From: Rothia nasimurium
GTDB lineage: Bacteria > Actinomycetota > Actinomycetes > Actinomycetales > Micrococcaceae
NCBI RefSeq assembly: GCF_928392795.1
Contig: NZ_CAKMTJ010000008.1
Span: forward strand, 62,001-126,000
Reading direction: 5' to 3'
Length of the DNA stretch: 64,000 nt
In this document: in pieces, positions 8,029-16,029 of the stretch
How the letters are laid out: the number at the start of each line of letters is the position of its first letter
Numbering within the stretch: the first letter of the stretch is position 1
Notes under the pieces: model-generated
Seen by the model: the letters and a program-made list of their open reading frames with translations, nothing else
Told to the model about the DNA's origin: nothing
Databases searched by the model: none
Position numbers and translations under genes: made by a program

Positions 8029-9861
8029 TTAGGGCTGGCGCAGGGCCGCTTCGAGCAGCTGGGCCAGGCTATCGCTGAGCAGGTTGGTTTCGGCCCCGCG
8101 CAGGCCCTCACCGGCGAGCATGAGGGCTGAGAGGTAGAGGGTCGTCAGACCCGGCTCAAAGGACGCGTGCTCCGGCTGATGCAGTAGGCGGCGGGTATTT
8201 TCGTTGGCGTCGTTGAGCACCAGGGTGCGGGTCGGCTCGGTTGCCGCCTCGGTGAAGGAGCCGAGGAGCCCACCCCAGGCCCCACCGGCGTCCTCGGCCT
8301 CCTGGGCCAGGTCGCGGGCGCGTTCGGCGTCCGCATCGCGCAGCAGCACCGCGGGTACCTCGGCGGGGTCAAAGGTGCGCAGCAGGACGCCGCAGTCCTG
8401 GGCGGCGAGCACAGCCCGGGCGCGCTCTAGGCCGCGCAGCACCTCGAACTCGCGTTCCATCTCAACGGCTGCCAGGGTCTGGGTGACGTCCTTGCTGGTC
8501 AGCTCTGTGACCTTCCAGCGGGGGCGGTCAGCCAGTTTAGCCAGTAGGTCGGCGTCGTAGACGTAGCCGCCGTTGACCACCCACAGCCCCTGGGCCCGCG
8601 CCACCGGAGCCACCCGGCGGTAGGCCTCGGTGGTGGGGGTGTAGAGCACCTGCCCGGTCTCTTCAATGACCTGGGCGAGCGTGGCGATGCCGCCGGTGGT
8701 CTCAAAGGGCAGGGAGGACGCCACCACATCGAGCATGTCGTCGCTAGCCAGGGCCACTGCCCGCAGGGCCAGGGAATGGGTTTCGACAAAGCGGTCGCGC
8801 AGGGCGCTGGGCTCAGAAAGGGTAGCGGTAATCCAGGTCTTGAGCTGTTCACCGATCGCCTCGCGGGTGAGCAGAAGAATCTCGTCCTCGCGCAGCTGCT
8901 CGCGGGAGGCCGTTGGGGTCAGGGACTCCGAGTTCACCACGGCCCGCACGAAGAAAGCCCAATCGGGCAGCAGAGTGTCTTCGCGGGTGTTCACCAGCAT
9001 GTTCTTCACGTAGACGCGGTGGCGGCCTGAACCCGGTGACACAGCCTGCGGCAGCACATAGGCCACACCGGTCGTGCCGGTGGCGGGCACCTCGAGCTCA
9101 AGAGCAGCCAGGGGCGTGAAGCCCAGGGTCTTCTCGGCGTAGTTAGTCAGGGCCAGGGCTCGCTCGTGCTGGTTGGGCTGGTGCTCGCCCTCCCCCTTCG
9201 CCCAGGGCAGGGCAGGTAGGGAAATACGGCGCCAGATCCGCTGGCCGGCAGCCCTCACCCGAACCGCCACCTCAACCGGCAGCATATCGGCGTAGTCGCT
9301 GGCCAGCGTCACCACCGTCTCCTCGGCAACCCAGTGGGCGGCGTCCGCCCGCGCCTTAAGGCGAATCGTTGTACCGACCTCGGGAACCTGCCCGGCGGCG
9401 TCCTCACCGCCAGCGAGCTGAAGCACCTCAAAGGTGCCGTCCGCATGGCCCAGCCAGCGCACCGGAGCAGCCCCCGGCAGCACGCTCTGAGAGGTGACCT
9501 CAACCGTATCGGCAATCAAAAAACAGGCCAGCAGGCCAATACCGAACTGGCCCAAAAACTCGGCGCGGCCCTCGTTAAAGACCTCATCGCGTTTAGAGGT
9601 ACGGCCAATCGTCGCCAGAAACTCCTCAGCCTGCTCGGCCGTCAGACCCACGCCGGTGTCGGTAATGGTGATGCCGGTGCCGTCCTCCCAGGGCTCCAGG
9701 AGCACCCGGGCGGGAGCGTCGACGTCCTGCTCGCGGCGGGCAGTAATAGCGTCAACCCCGTTCTGAATCGCCTCGCGCAGGTAAACCTGCGGGCCCGAAT
9801 ACAGGTTCTTCGACAGCAGCTCAACCAGGCCACCCAAATCAACTTTAAAACGCTGTGACAA
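8029..9861 (-). CDS. HSP90-family chaperone (HtpG-like GHKL ATPase)
   Basis: 610 residues, somewhat shorter than HtpG. The N-terminal ATPase domain shows the GHKL N-box (YLREAIQNGVDAITAR, residues 26-41), the G1 box (ITDTGVGLTAEQ), the lid (TIGRTSKRDE) and the G2 box (FLGQFGIGLLACFLIAD). The middle domain includes YVLPQAVSPGSGRHRVYVKN followed by a catalytic-loop-type Arg segment (TPTASREQLRED). The start codon is TTG at 9861, with GGAGGA just upstream inside the end of the YbjN gene. It is the middle gene of a leftward trio. The expected role is ATP-driven client remodelling in the cytoplasm; whether it replaces or supplements a canonical HtpG is unknown. Confidence 0.85.
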   Translation of the reverse strand: MSQRFKVDLGGLVELLSKNLYSGPQVYLREAIQNGVDAITARREQDVDAPARVLLEPWEDGTGITITDTGVGLTAEQAEEFLATIGRTSKRDEVFNEGRAEFLGQFGIGLLACFLIADTVEVTSQSVLPGAAPVRWLGHADGTFEVLQLAGGEDAAGQVPEVGTTIRLKARADAAHWVAEETVVTLASDYADMLPVEVAVRVRAAGQRIWRRISLPALPWAKGEGEHQPNQHERALALTNYAEKTLGFTPLAALELEVPATGTTGVAYVLPQAVSPGSGRHRVYVKNMLVNTREDTLLPDWAFFVRAVVNSESLTPTASREQLREDEILLLTREAIGEQLKTWITATLSEPSALRDRFVETHSLALRAVALASDDMLDVVASSLPFETTGGIATLAQVIEETGQVLYTPTTEAYRRVAPVARAQGLWVVNGGYVYDADLLAKLADRPRWKVTELTSKDVTQTLAAVEMEREFEVLRGLERARAVLAAQDCGVLLRTFDPAEVPAVLLRDADAERARDLAQEAEDAGGAWGGLLGSFTEAATEPTRTLVLNDANENTRRLLHQPEHASFEPGLTTLYLSALMLAGEGLRGAETNLLSDSLAQLLEAALRQP

Positions 9862-9863
9862 GG

Positions 9864-10331
9864 CTATTCCTCCCCGCCGAAGGTGGAGGCCACGGTTTCG
9901 AAGTACTCCAGCGAAGTCTGCAGGGCAGCGCGCAGGTGCTCATCAATCTGGGCGTCCGTCACCCCGCCCGCGTAAACCATGCTCAGCTCAACCGGCAGCA
10001 CTACAAACCCCTGCCCCTCCTCTTCAACCCGGTAGGGGAAGACCTTGGGGAAGAGGTTCTGCTGGTTCCAGGCGTTGGTGAACTCGTTGAGGGCGGGCAG
10101 CGCCTCGAGAGGGAAGGTACCCCGGTAGCTGCCGCGCACGCTCAGCAGGTCGCGGCTGGCGTTACTGGAGAGGGTGTAGTAGAAGTAGCCCCGCTCAAAA
10201 TGGAACACAGCGGCCCCGTCATCGCCCAGCTCGTAATCCACCTCAAGGCGGTCAAGGGCAGCCAGCATACGTTCGTTAGTAATCGGCGTGAGTAGCTGCG
10301 CGGCAGACTGGACGGAGTCAAAGTACCCCAT
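9864..10331 (-). CDS. YbjN-domain (type III chaperone-like fold) protein
   Basis: 155 residues with the YbjN pattern: an N-terminal helix-strand unit (LTPITNERMLAALDRLEVDY), the strand AAVFHFERGYFYYTLSS, the segment GTFPLEALPALNEFTNAWNQ, and a final acidic helix (DEHLRAALQTSLEYFETVAS). The family adopts a fold like type III secretion chaperones, and E. coli YbjN affects stress responses. It is first in the leftward operon, 2 nt before the TTG of the HSP90 gene, with an ATG at 10331 followed upstream by AGAGGAA. A helper role for the HSP90 protein is inference from linkage. Confidence 0.75.
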   Translation of the reverse strand: MGYFDSVQSAAQLLTPITNERMLAALDRLEVDYELGDDGAAVFHFERGYFYYTLSSNASRDLLSVRGSYRGTFPLEALPALNEFTNAWNQQNLFPKVFPYRVEEEGQGFVVLPVELSMVYAGGVTDAQIDEHLRAALQTSLEYFETVASTFGGEE

Positions 10332-10483
10332 GGTTCCTCTTTCAACGGTGGAAGATACTGGTACGGTTCTCTCTATCCTATAGGTTCGGGCAAAGGTGGG
10401 GTTGGGGTGGGGGATGGAAGCCGACGCTGAGATCTGTCGAGACCGCCCTACAGATTGCTGATAGCATTTGCTATCTTAAAACT

Positions 10484-10957
10484 ATGGATACCGTGCAGTT
10501 GGCCCGGGCGGCTCACACCGCCCAGCAAAAGATAGAAGAAGGACGCCAGCAGCTTGTGAACGCTGTACGTTCGGCTTATCGGGCGGGCATGTCACAGCGG
10601 GCTATCGCTCAAGTCGTTGGGCGAAGTCAACCAGAGGTCTCCCGTATCATTCATTTTCATGGAACCTCACCTCACGGCCGCGTTCTCAGAGAGCACCGGG
10701 CAGAGCTCATAGACTATTTCGAAGAACACGGGGTAGATAACGTGAGGGTCTTTGGGTCTGTAGCAACTGGTCAAGATAAACCCACATCAGATATCGACCT
10801 GCTTGTCACAGCGCACAGGCCTCTCGGCTTACTCGCACAGAGCCGTTTACAGGCTGAAGCTACACAGATTCTGGGCGCCCCCGTTGATATTGTTTTTGAC
10901 CACGCGATTCGCCCTGATGTGCGTGACCGAATTGTGAATGAAGCGGTGCTCTTATGA
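10484..10957 (+). CDS. HTH-MNT nucleotidyltransferase (antitoxin-type)
   Basis: 157 residues. An N-terminal helix-turn-helix (about residues 36-60, MSQRAIAQVVGRSQPEVSRI) is fused to a minimal nucleotidyltransferase domain. The catalytic signature is VFGSVATGQDKPTSDIDLLV, with Gly-Ser and the Asp-x-Asp pair present. MNT proteins usually act with HEPN toxins, AMPylating them in HEPN/MNT toxin-antitoxin systems; the HTH would allow autoregulation. The stop overlaps an ATG (ATGA at 10954-10957), the usual junction to the HEPN partner, but that partner is only nine codons long here. The gene therefore looks like an orphan antitoxin. The AT-rich promoter lies in the upstream 150 nt. Confidence 0.8.
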   Translation: MDTVQLARAAHTAQQKIEEGRQQLVNAVRSAYRAGMSQRAIAQVVGRSQPEVSRIIHFHGTSPHGRVLREHRAELIDYFEEHGVDNVRVFGSVATGQDKPTSDIDLLVTAHRPLGLLAQSRLQAEATQILGAPVDIVFDHAIRPDVRDRIVNEAVLL

Positions 10958-10983
10958 GCAGAACGATTGAACGGAGCCTTTAA
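10954..10983 (+). pseudogene. Remnant of a HEPN (DUF86-like) toxin gene
   Basis: The ATG overlaps the MNT stop. Translation gives MSRTIERSL and then TAA. MSRT-(I/D)-x-R resembles the N-terminal start of DUF86/HEPN partners. Nothing HEPN-like follows; the long stem-loop at 10989 begins 5 nt later. A deletion removing nearly the whole toxin is the simplest reading. Confidence 0.55.
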
Positions 10984-10988
10984 CCCTC

Positions 10989-11047
10989 TACGCCCCTTCG
11001 CTCCTACCTCCGGGGCGATACACCGGGGACAGAAACGAAGGGGCGTA
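10989..11047. terminator. Long stem-loop between MNT and YhgE genes
   Basis: 12-bp perfect arms at 10989-11000 (TACGCCCCTTCG) and 11036-11047. Weaker pairing of TAACC / GGTTA flanks them. It lies between convergent genes and so could terminate both. Confidence 0.65.
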
Positions 11048-11066
11048 GGTTAGAGGCCTTGACTCT

Positions 11067-13652
11067 TTAGGCGCTCGCCAGGGCGCTGCGGCGGGCCTGG
11101 CGTTCTGCCTCAGCCTTATCCTCGCGGCGGTGGCGAATCCAGATGCTCAGGGCGGTACCCGCAACAGCCAGGGCAATCCAGCCCAGTAGCCAGGCGATAC
11201 CCGAAGCCAGGCCGATAGAACCGCCAGCGATCAGGGATCGGAAGGCTTCTAGGGCATGGGTCAGTGGCAGCCAGGGGTGGATAGCCTGCAGGAAGGCAGG
11301 GGCGGTCTCAATCGGGTAGGTGCCTCCCGCCGCGCCGATCTGCACCACGGTCAGAATCAGGGCGATGAAACGGCCGGGGGCATCTAGTAGGGCAATGAGG
11401 GCCTGGTTGATGGCCAGGAAGGTGATGGAGGTCAGGACGGCAAAGCCGGTTAGACCCCAGAAGTTCCTCTCTTCAATGCCCACCCAGTAGTGGATAACGG
11501 TAGACATCACGGTGCCCTGAACAATACCCATGAGGAGCACCGGTACCAGGGCCCCGCGCAGGGTCCGCAGGCCGGAATGGCCGCCGCGGGCGAACTTGCG
11601 GGAGATGGCCGGGTACATCATGAAGTAGGCGATAGCGCCGACCCACAGGCCCAGGGTCATGAAGTAGGGGGCCAGGCCGTGACCGTAGGTGGGTACCTCG
11701 TTCAGGCGGGTCTTTTCAATGGTGACGGGGTCGCTGGTGACCGCGCTCAGTTCGCTAGCCTGGTCGGTGGTATAGCTGGGGACCTGCCCCACAGCATCCC
11801 CCAGGGAGGTCGCCAGCTGGGTGTTGCCGTCCTTTAGCTCGTTCAGGCCGCTGGCCAGGGAGGAGGCCCCGTCTACAGCTGACCCTGCCCCCTCGTCGAG
11901 GCTGGCAGCTCCGCCAGCTAGGCTGCTTGCTCCATCACTCAGGTTGCTAGTGCCCTCGGCCAGGGTCTGGGCACCGTCATTGAGGGTGGCTGACCCGCTG
12001 GCCAGGGAGCTGGTGCCCTCAGCCAGGGTGCTTGCGCCGGAGGATAGAGTGCCGGTGCCTTCAGCTAGGGTGTTCGCCCCGCTGGCCAGTTCACCGGTGC
12101 CTGAGGCGAGCGAAGCGGCCCCGTCGTTGGCCTGAGAAATAGCGGTGACTAGGGAGTTCAGGCTGGTGGACAGGGTGCCTGCCTTGCTGTTGAGGGTGGT
12201 GGCACCCTCACTGAGAGTATCGGCCCCGTCTGAGAGGGAGGTGGCCCCGCTGGCTAGCTGGCTGGCGCCGCTGTCCAGGGCGGACGCTCCCGCCGCCAGC
12301 TTGGTCAGGCCGCTTGAGTCGGTGCCCACCAGGGCATCTGCCCCGGTTGAAAGCTGCCCGGCGGCTGTATCGACCGCGCTCGCTCCACTGGCAAGGGTGG
12401 ACGCTCCCGCGTTGAGCTGCTGCAGGGCAGCAAGTTTCTGCTCGTCGGTGAGGTTGCCCCAGTTATCGACGAGGGCCTGGGCGCTGGTAGAGAGCTCCTG
12501 GGTGCCCTCGGCTAGGGTGCCTGTAGCGGTATGGAGCTGCCCGGCCCCATCGGCGAGGGTCTGGGCACCGGTGACGGCGGCGTCCGCCCCCTCAGAGAGG
12601 GAGGTGGCTCCGCTGGCAAGCTGTCCGGCGGCGTCCTCAAGGCTCTGCGCGCCGCTGGCCAGGCCGTCCGCGCCGGACACCAGAGCACCGGTACCCTCGG
12701 TCAGGGCGGGCAGCTGCTCGGGCAGGGCAGATACCTCAGAGTTAATCTGGTTCAAGCCGTCCGAGAGGGAGGCTGCGCCGCTGGCAGCGCTATCAGCGCC
12801 ATCTGCCAGAGTGCTTGCCCCGCTGTTCAGGTCGGTGGCCCCGGACGCCAGGGAGCTAGCGCCGTCGTTCACCTGGCTAGCGCCGTCGGCGAGAGAAGCA
12901 GAGCCGGATGCCAGCTCACCTGCACCGCTCTTGACCTGGGTGGCTCCGTCCGCAAGGGTGCTCGCCCCCGAGCTCAACTCGCTACTACCTGACTTGAGAT
13001 CGGTCAGGCCCACGACCAGCTGGTCGGAGCCTTCCTGAGCACTGGTGGAACCGTCAGCTAGCTGGCTGGCACCGTCTGCCGCCTGCCCTAAAGAACCGTG
13101 AATGTCGGTAAAGCCCGCGTAGATGTTATTGAGGTACTCGGTGGACACCTGGCTAGCCAGGGTATCGGTGACCGCTGTGCCCAGGGAGCTGGCGATATTA
13201 CCCGAGATGATATTGGAGCCGTCATTGGTTGCGATGGTCAGTGTGGCCCTCCGGGCTGCTGCTGCATCGTTTTCAGAAACTGACGCGACGTTGGCAGAGA
13301 AGTCGGCGGGAATGGTCAGCACCGCCTGTACCTCACCCTTTTCGAGCTTGGCCTGAGCCTCATCAGCGCCCATAGTAGACCAGTCAAAGTTCTGCGAGCT
13401 GTCGTTACTCAGCAGCTCATCGGTCAGCTGCCGCCCCAGGTTAAGGGTGTCGCCGGTTGCGGTGGTGGCCGGGGCGTCCTCATTCACAATCGCCGCCGGA
13501 ACAGCATCAATCGTGCCCGTAGGGTCATAGTTCGACCAGGTCAAAATGCCTGAGTAAATCGAGGGAATAATAATGACGGCCAGCAGCACCAGGTACTTCA
13601 TGGGACTGAACCGGTCGTGGAGCTTGGGGCGTTTAGCGCGCGTTGACGGCAC
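11067..13652 (-). CDS. YhgE/Pip-domain membrane protein with long Ala-Ser-Gly heptad region
   Basis: 861 residues, GTG start. The N-terminal membrane helix (MKYLVLLAVIIIPSIYSGIL) is followed by a YhgE/Pip extracellular domain. A region at about residues 195-605 is made of seven-residue units of the type L-A-S/D-G-A-x-x. Five or six C-terminal membrane segments match the ABC-2 permease-like end of the family. Relatives include the Lactococcus phage infection protein Pip and YueB-like phage receptors, and some members accompany ESX/type VII secretion. Transport or envelope scaffolding is possible. The TetR gene just upstream in the same orientation probably regulates it. The heptad DNA is repetitive but coding. 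Confidence 0.8.
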   Translation of the reverse strand: MPSTRAKRPKLHDRFSPMKYLVLLAVIIIPSIYSGILTWSNYDPTGTIDAVPAAIVNEDAPATTATGDTLNLGRQLTDELLSNDSSQNFDWSTMGADEAQAKLEKGEVQAVLTIPADFSANVASVSENDAAAARRATLTIATNDGSNIISGNIASSLGTAVTDTLASQVSTEYLNNIYAGFTDIHGSLGQAADGASQLADGSTSAQEGSDQLVVGLTDLKSGSSELSSGASTLADGATQVKSGAGELASGSASLADGASQVNDGASSLASGATDLNSGASTLADGADSAASGAASLSDGLNQINSEVSALPEQLPALTEGTGALVSGADGLASGAQSLEDAAGQLASGATSLSEGADAAVTGAQTLADGAGQLHTATGTLAEGTQELSTSAQALVDNWGNLTDEQKLAALQQLNAGASTLASGASAVDTAAGQLSTGADALVGTDSSGLTKLAAGASALDSGASQLASGATSLSDGADTLSEGATTLNSKAGTLSTSLNSLVTAISQANDGAASLASGTGELASGANTLAEGTGTLSSGASTLAEGTSSLASGSATLNDGAQTLAEGTSNLSDGASSLAGGAASLDEGAGSAVDGASSLASGLNELKDGNTQLATSLGDAVGQVPSYTTDQASELSAVTSDPVTIEKTRLNEVPTYGHGLAPYFMTLGLWVGAIAYFMMYPAISRKFARGGHSGLRTLRGALVPVLLMGIVQGTVMSTVIHYWVGIEERNFWGLTGFAVLTSITFLAINQALIALLDAPGRFIALILTVVQIGAAGGTYPIETAPAFLQAIHPWLPLTHALEAFRSLIAGGSIGLASGIAWLLGWIALAVAGTALSIWIRHRREDKAEAERQARRSALASA

Positions 13653-13704
13653 GGGATTCCACCTGCTTTCAGGGTGTAGGGGCAGTAAAAGTATAAGGGG
13701 CGGG

Positions 13705-14313
13705 CTAGGAGAGAGCTGCCTGCATCATCTGGGCCAGGCGCTCGCCGGTGGCTTCTGCGGTGTGCTCGCCGGTGAAGTCGGTGGCCAGCCAGCGCACGGC
13801 GAGCCAGGCGACTCCGGCAGCAACGAACTGGGCGTAGTCGTTGGTCAGGCTGGGGGTTTTGGCTGTGAAGCGTTCGGTGACAGCCGGGCGGCTGAGGAAA
13901 CGGTGGCTGAGGAAGCCGATGAGTTCGGTGACCAGGGAGGAGTTGCCTGAAATCGCCAGCACCCTGCGGTAGAAGATGGCATCGGCCTGGAGCTGCTTGA
14001 GCAGGTTGGTGCTGACCTCGCTGGTGAAGACCGCAACGGACGCACCGGGGTCAGCCGGGAGTAGGGAGTCGAAGGCGGCGCTGAGCTTGGTGAGGGCCGC
14101 GGTGTGGACGAGTTCGTGCACGTCGGTGAAGTGCTGGTAGAAGGTAGGGCGGCTGACCCCTGCCGCCTTGACGAGCACGGTGATGCTGAGGTTGCCGGGG
14201 TCGCTGGTGCTGAGAGCCTCGGTGGCAGCTTCGATGAGGGCTGCGCGGGAGCGGGCCGGACGCGGGTCGGCGGCGCGGGCGTCCTCTGCGGCGGGTGCCG
14301 GGGTGGGGATCAT
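13705..14313 (-). CDS. TetR-family repressor next to the YhgE gene
   Basis: 202 residues. The N-terminal HTH is at about residues 20-65: RAALIEAATEALS, then ITVLVKAAGVSRPTFYQHF (the classic TetR recognition helix ending in FYxHF). The C-terminal ligand domain is all-helical and has no diagnostic motif. It is 52 nt upstream of the YhgE gene in the same direction, so a two-gene unit is likely. A 27-bp palindrome just upstream of its ATG, in the divergent intergenic region, is the probable operator. Ligand unknown. Confidence 0.85.
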   Translation of the reverse strand: MIPTPAPAAEDARAADPRPARSRAALIEAATEALSTSDPGNLSITVLVKAAGVSRPTFYQHFTDVHELVHTAALTKLSAAFDSLLPADPGASVAVFTSEVSTNLLKQLQADAIFYRRVLAISGNSSLVTELIGFLSHRFLSRPAVTERFTAKTPSLTNDYAQFVAAGVAWLAVRWLATDFTGEHTAEATGERLAQMMQAALS

Positions 14314-14338
14314 GGGGTTTCCTCTGCCAACAGTTTTC

Positions 14339-14365
14339 TTACAAATGTAAAGTTTACATCTGTAA
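14339..14365. promoter_or_regulatory. TetR operator candidate
   Basis: 27-bp palindrome around a central G: TTACAAATGTAAA and TTTACATCTGTAA, 12 of 13 positions symmetric. Each half is itself nearly palindromic. It lies 26 nt from the tetR start and about 60 nt from the divergent PLD-like gene, so it could control both. Confidence 0.65.
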
Positions 14366-14426
14366 AAAATATCGGCAAGCGGTGGGCATGTGAGATAAGA
14401 AATAGCTGTCTAGGTAGATTAGAAGC

Positions 14427-15911
14427 ATGAGCATGTCACCCCGCCCCTTTGCTGTCGCCGCCCTGGCCTGCGGTGCTGCCGCTGCGGCGTCCGCCCTCTA
14501 CCACCGCTACAAGCCCCTACCCGCTGGCCTGGGCCTTACCGGACCCTGGCGGAACGGGCAGGTGGAGCTACTGGCTGACCTGACCTACCGTGCCGGGGGT
14601 AAAAGCCAGACTGACCAGCAGATTTTTAGGGCGATTGAGGGCGTGATTGAGCGAGCTGAGAGCTTTTTGATACTCGACATGTTCCTCTTCAATAGCGACT
14701 ACGACCGCTCCGGTGGGCGTACCTACCCGGCCCTCTCTCAGTGCCTTACCGACGCTTTGCTGACCAAGCGGGCAGCTGCCCCCGAGTTGCCCATTGTGCT
14801 CATCACCGACCCTATCAACACCTTCTACGGCAGCTACCCGCTACCCCACCTAGAGCGGTTGCGGGCAGCCGGGGTGCAGGTGATTGAAACCCGGCTGGAG
14901 GCTCTGCGGGACTCCAACCCCGTCTACTCTGGCCTCTACCGGGCGTTTCTGGCACACCTACCTGAGCTACCCGCCGTCCTGCCTAATGCTCTAGCCCCCG
15001 ACGGGCCGCGCGTCTCACCCAACGCCTATGCCCACCTGCTCAACTTCAAGGCCAATCACCGAAAGGTCGCCCTGTCTGAAGCTGAGGCCGTGGTTAGCTC
15101 GGCCAACCCTCATGATGCCTCTGCCCCCAACTCCAACCTGGGTCTGCGGGTCACGGGGCCTGTGGTTGCTGATGTGCTGGCCAGTGAACTGGCCGTGCTG
15201 GACTTTTCTGCCCCTGACCTTGCCCGTGACCTGAGGGGGCTCGGGGCTGCTGAGGTTGCTGTGGGTTCGGGGAGTGGGGCTGAGATCCAGCTGGTGACTG
15301 AGAGCGGTATTCGCGATGCGGTACTGGAGCTGCTGGCCGACACCGGCTTAGGGGATAAGGCCTGTCTGGGCATGTTCTACCTAGCGGAGCGGCAGGTGGT
15401 TGCTGCTCTCAAAGCTGCTGCGGCCCGTGGGGTAACGGTGCAGGTGGTGCTTGACCTCAATATCGATGCTTTTGGCCGCACAAAAACCGGTCTGCCTGCC
15501 CTGCCTGTTGCTCGCGAGCTAACGAACGCCGGCGTACAGGTGCGCTGGTACGCCACAGGGGGCGAGCAGTTCCACCCCAAGTATTTGGCGGTTCACCGAG
15601 GGGCGGACGCTCCCGCCCCGGCAGATTCTGGTGGCTTTGAGCTCCTGAGCGGGTCGGGTAATTTCACCCGTCGAAATATTTGTAATTACAACCTAGAAAC
15701 CAGTTTGCGGGTGCGCGCCGCGGGCGACTCAGTCCTAGCCCAGGAGTTCTCTGCCTACTGGTCCCTGATCTGGAATAACGAACCGGTAGACGGCGCCCAA
15801 ACCACCTTCACCCTGCCCTACGCCGCCAAGGCGGGCGGGGGCGTCCTAAAATCGACCCTGCAAACCCTGGCCTACCGCGCCCAGGAGGCGACGGGGCTGA
15901 GTACTTTCTAG
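14427..15911 (+). CDS. Phospholipase D-like (PLDc) protein
   Basis: 494 residues with an N-terminal hydrophobic segment (FAVAALACGAAAAASALYH), so membrane-anchored or exported. Two PLD half-sites are present. Near residue 213 NHRKVALSEAEAVVSSAN gives H-x-K with Glu instead of the usual Asp. Near residue 384 FHPKYLAVHRGAD gives H-x-K, followed by SGSGNFTRRN. Both keep the His and Lys that perform catalysis in PLD enzymes but lack the canonical downstream Asp, and the second has a GADAPAP insert. Cardiolipin synthase-like or phospholipid hydrolysing activity is possible. It is divergent from tetR and shares the putative operator. The ATG at 14427 precedes the membrane segment. Confidence 0.75.
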   Translation: MSMSPRPFAVAALACGAAAAASALYHRYKPLPAGLGLTGPWRNGQVELLADLTYRAGGKSQTDQQIFRAIEGVIERAESFLILDMFLFNSDYDRSGGRTYPALSQCLTDALLTKRAAAPELPIVLITDPINTFYGSYPLPHLERLRAAGVQVIETRLEALRDSNPVYSGLYRAFLAHLPELPAVLPNALAPDGPRVSPNAYAHLLNFKANHRKVALSEAEAVVSSANPHDASAPNSNLGLRVTGPVVADVLASELAVLDFSAPDLARDLRGLGAAEVAVGSGSGAEIQLVTESGIRDAVLELLADTGLGDKACLGMFYLAERQVVAALKAAAARGVTVQVVLDLNIDAFGRTKTGLPALPVARELTNAGVQVRWYATGGEQFHPKYLAVHRGADAPAPADSGGFELLSGSGNFTRRNICNYNLETSLRVRAAGDSVLAQEFSAYWSLIWNNEPVDGAQTTFTLPYAAKAGGGVLKSTLQTLAYRAQEATGLSTF

Positions 15912-15933
15912 ATGTGAATGATGCAAAGTTTGT

Positions 15934-15968
15934 AATAAGTGCAATAAATGAAAACTCTTGCACTTATT
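15934..15968. promoter_or_regulatory. Inverted repeat operator before the antitoxin gene
   Basis: Perfect 11-bp arms AATAAGTGCAA (15934-15944) and TTGCACTTATT (15958-15968). The second arm contains a plausible -35 (TTGCAC), with TAGTCT 18 bp downstream. An additional TTTCACTTA half-site follows. The position suits autorepression by the HTH antitoxin. Confidence 0.55.
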
Positions 15969-16029
15969 TCACTTAATCCGATAGTCTGAGGGTGCATCAA
16001 GCGAAGAATCACTGTTACCGAGGAATACT

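Noticed and set aside
11800..13100. Repetitive DNA that could be taken for a CRISPR or VNTR array
   Set aside because: Repeats are heptad codon patterns in one long reading frame, with no constant repeat and unique spacer structure.
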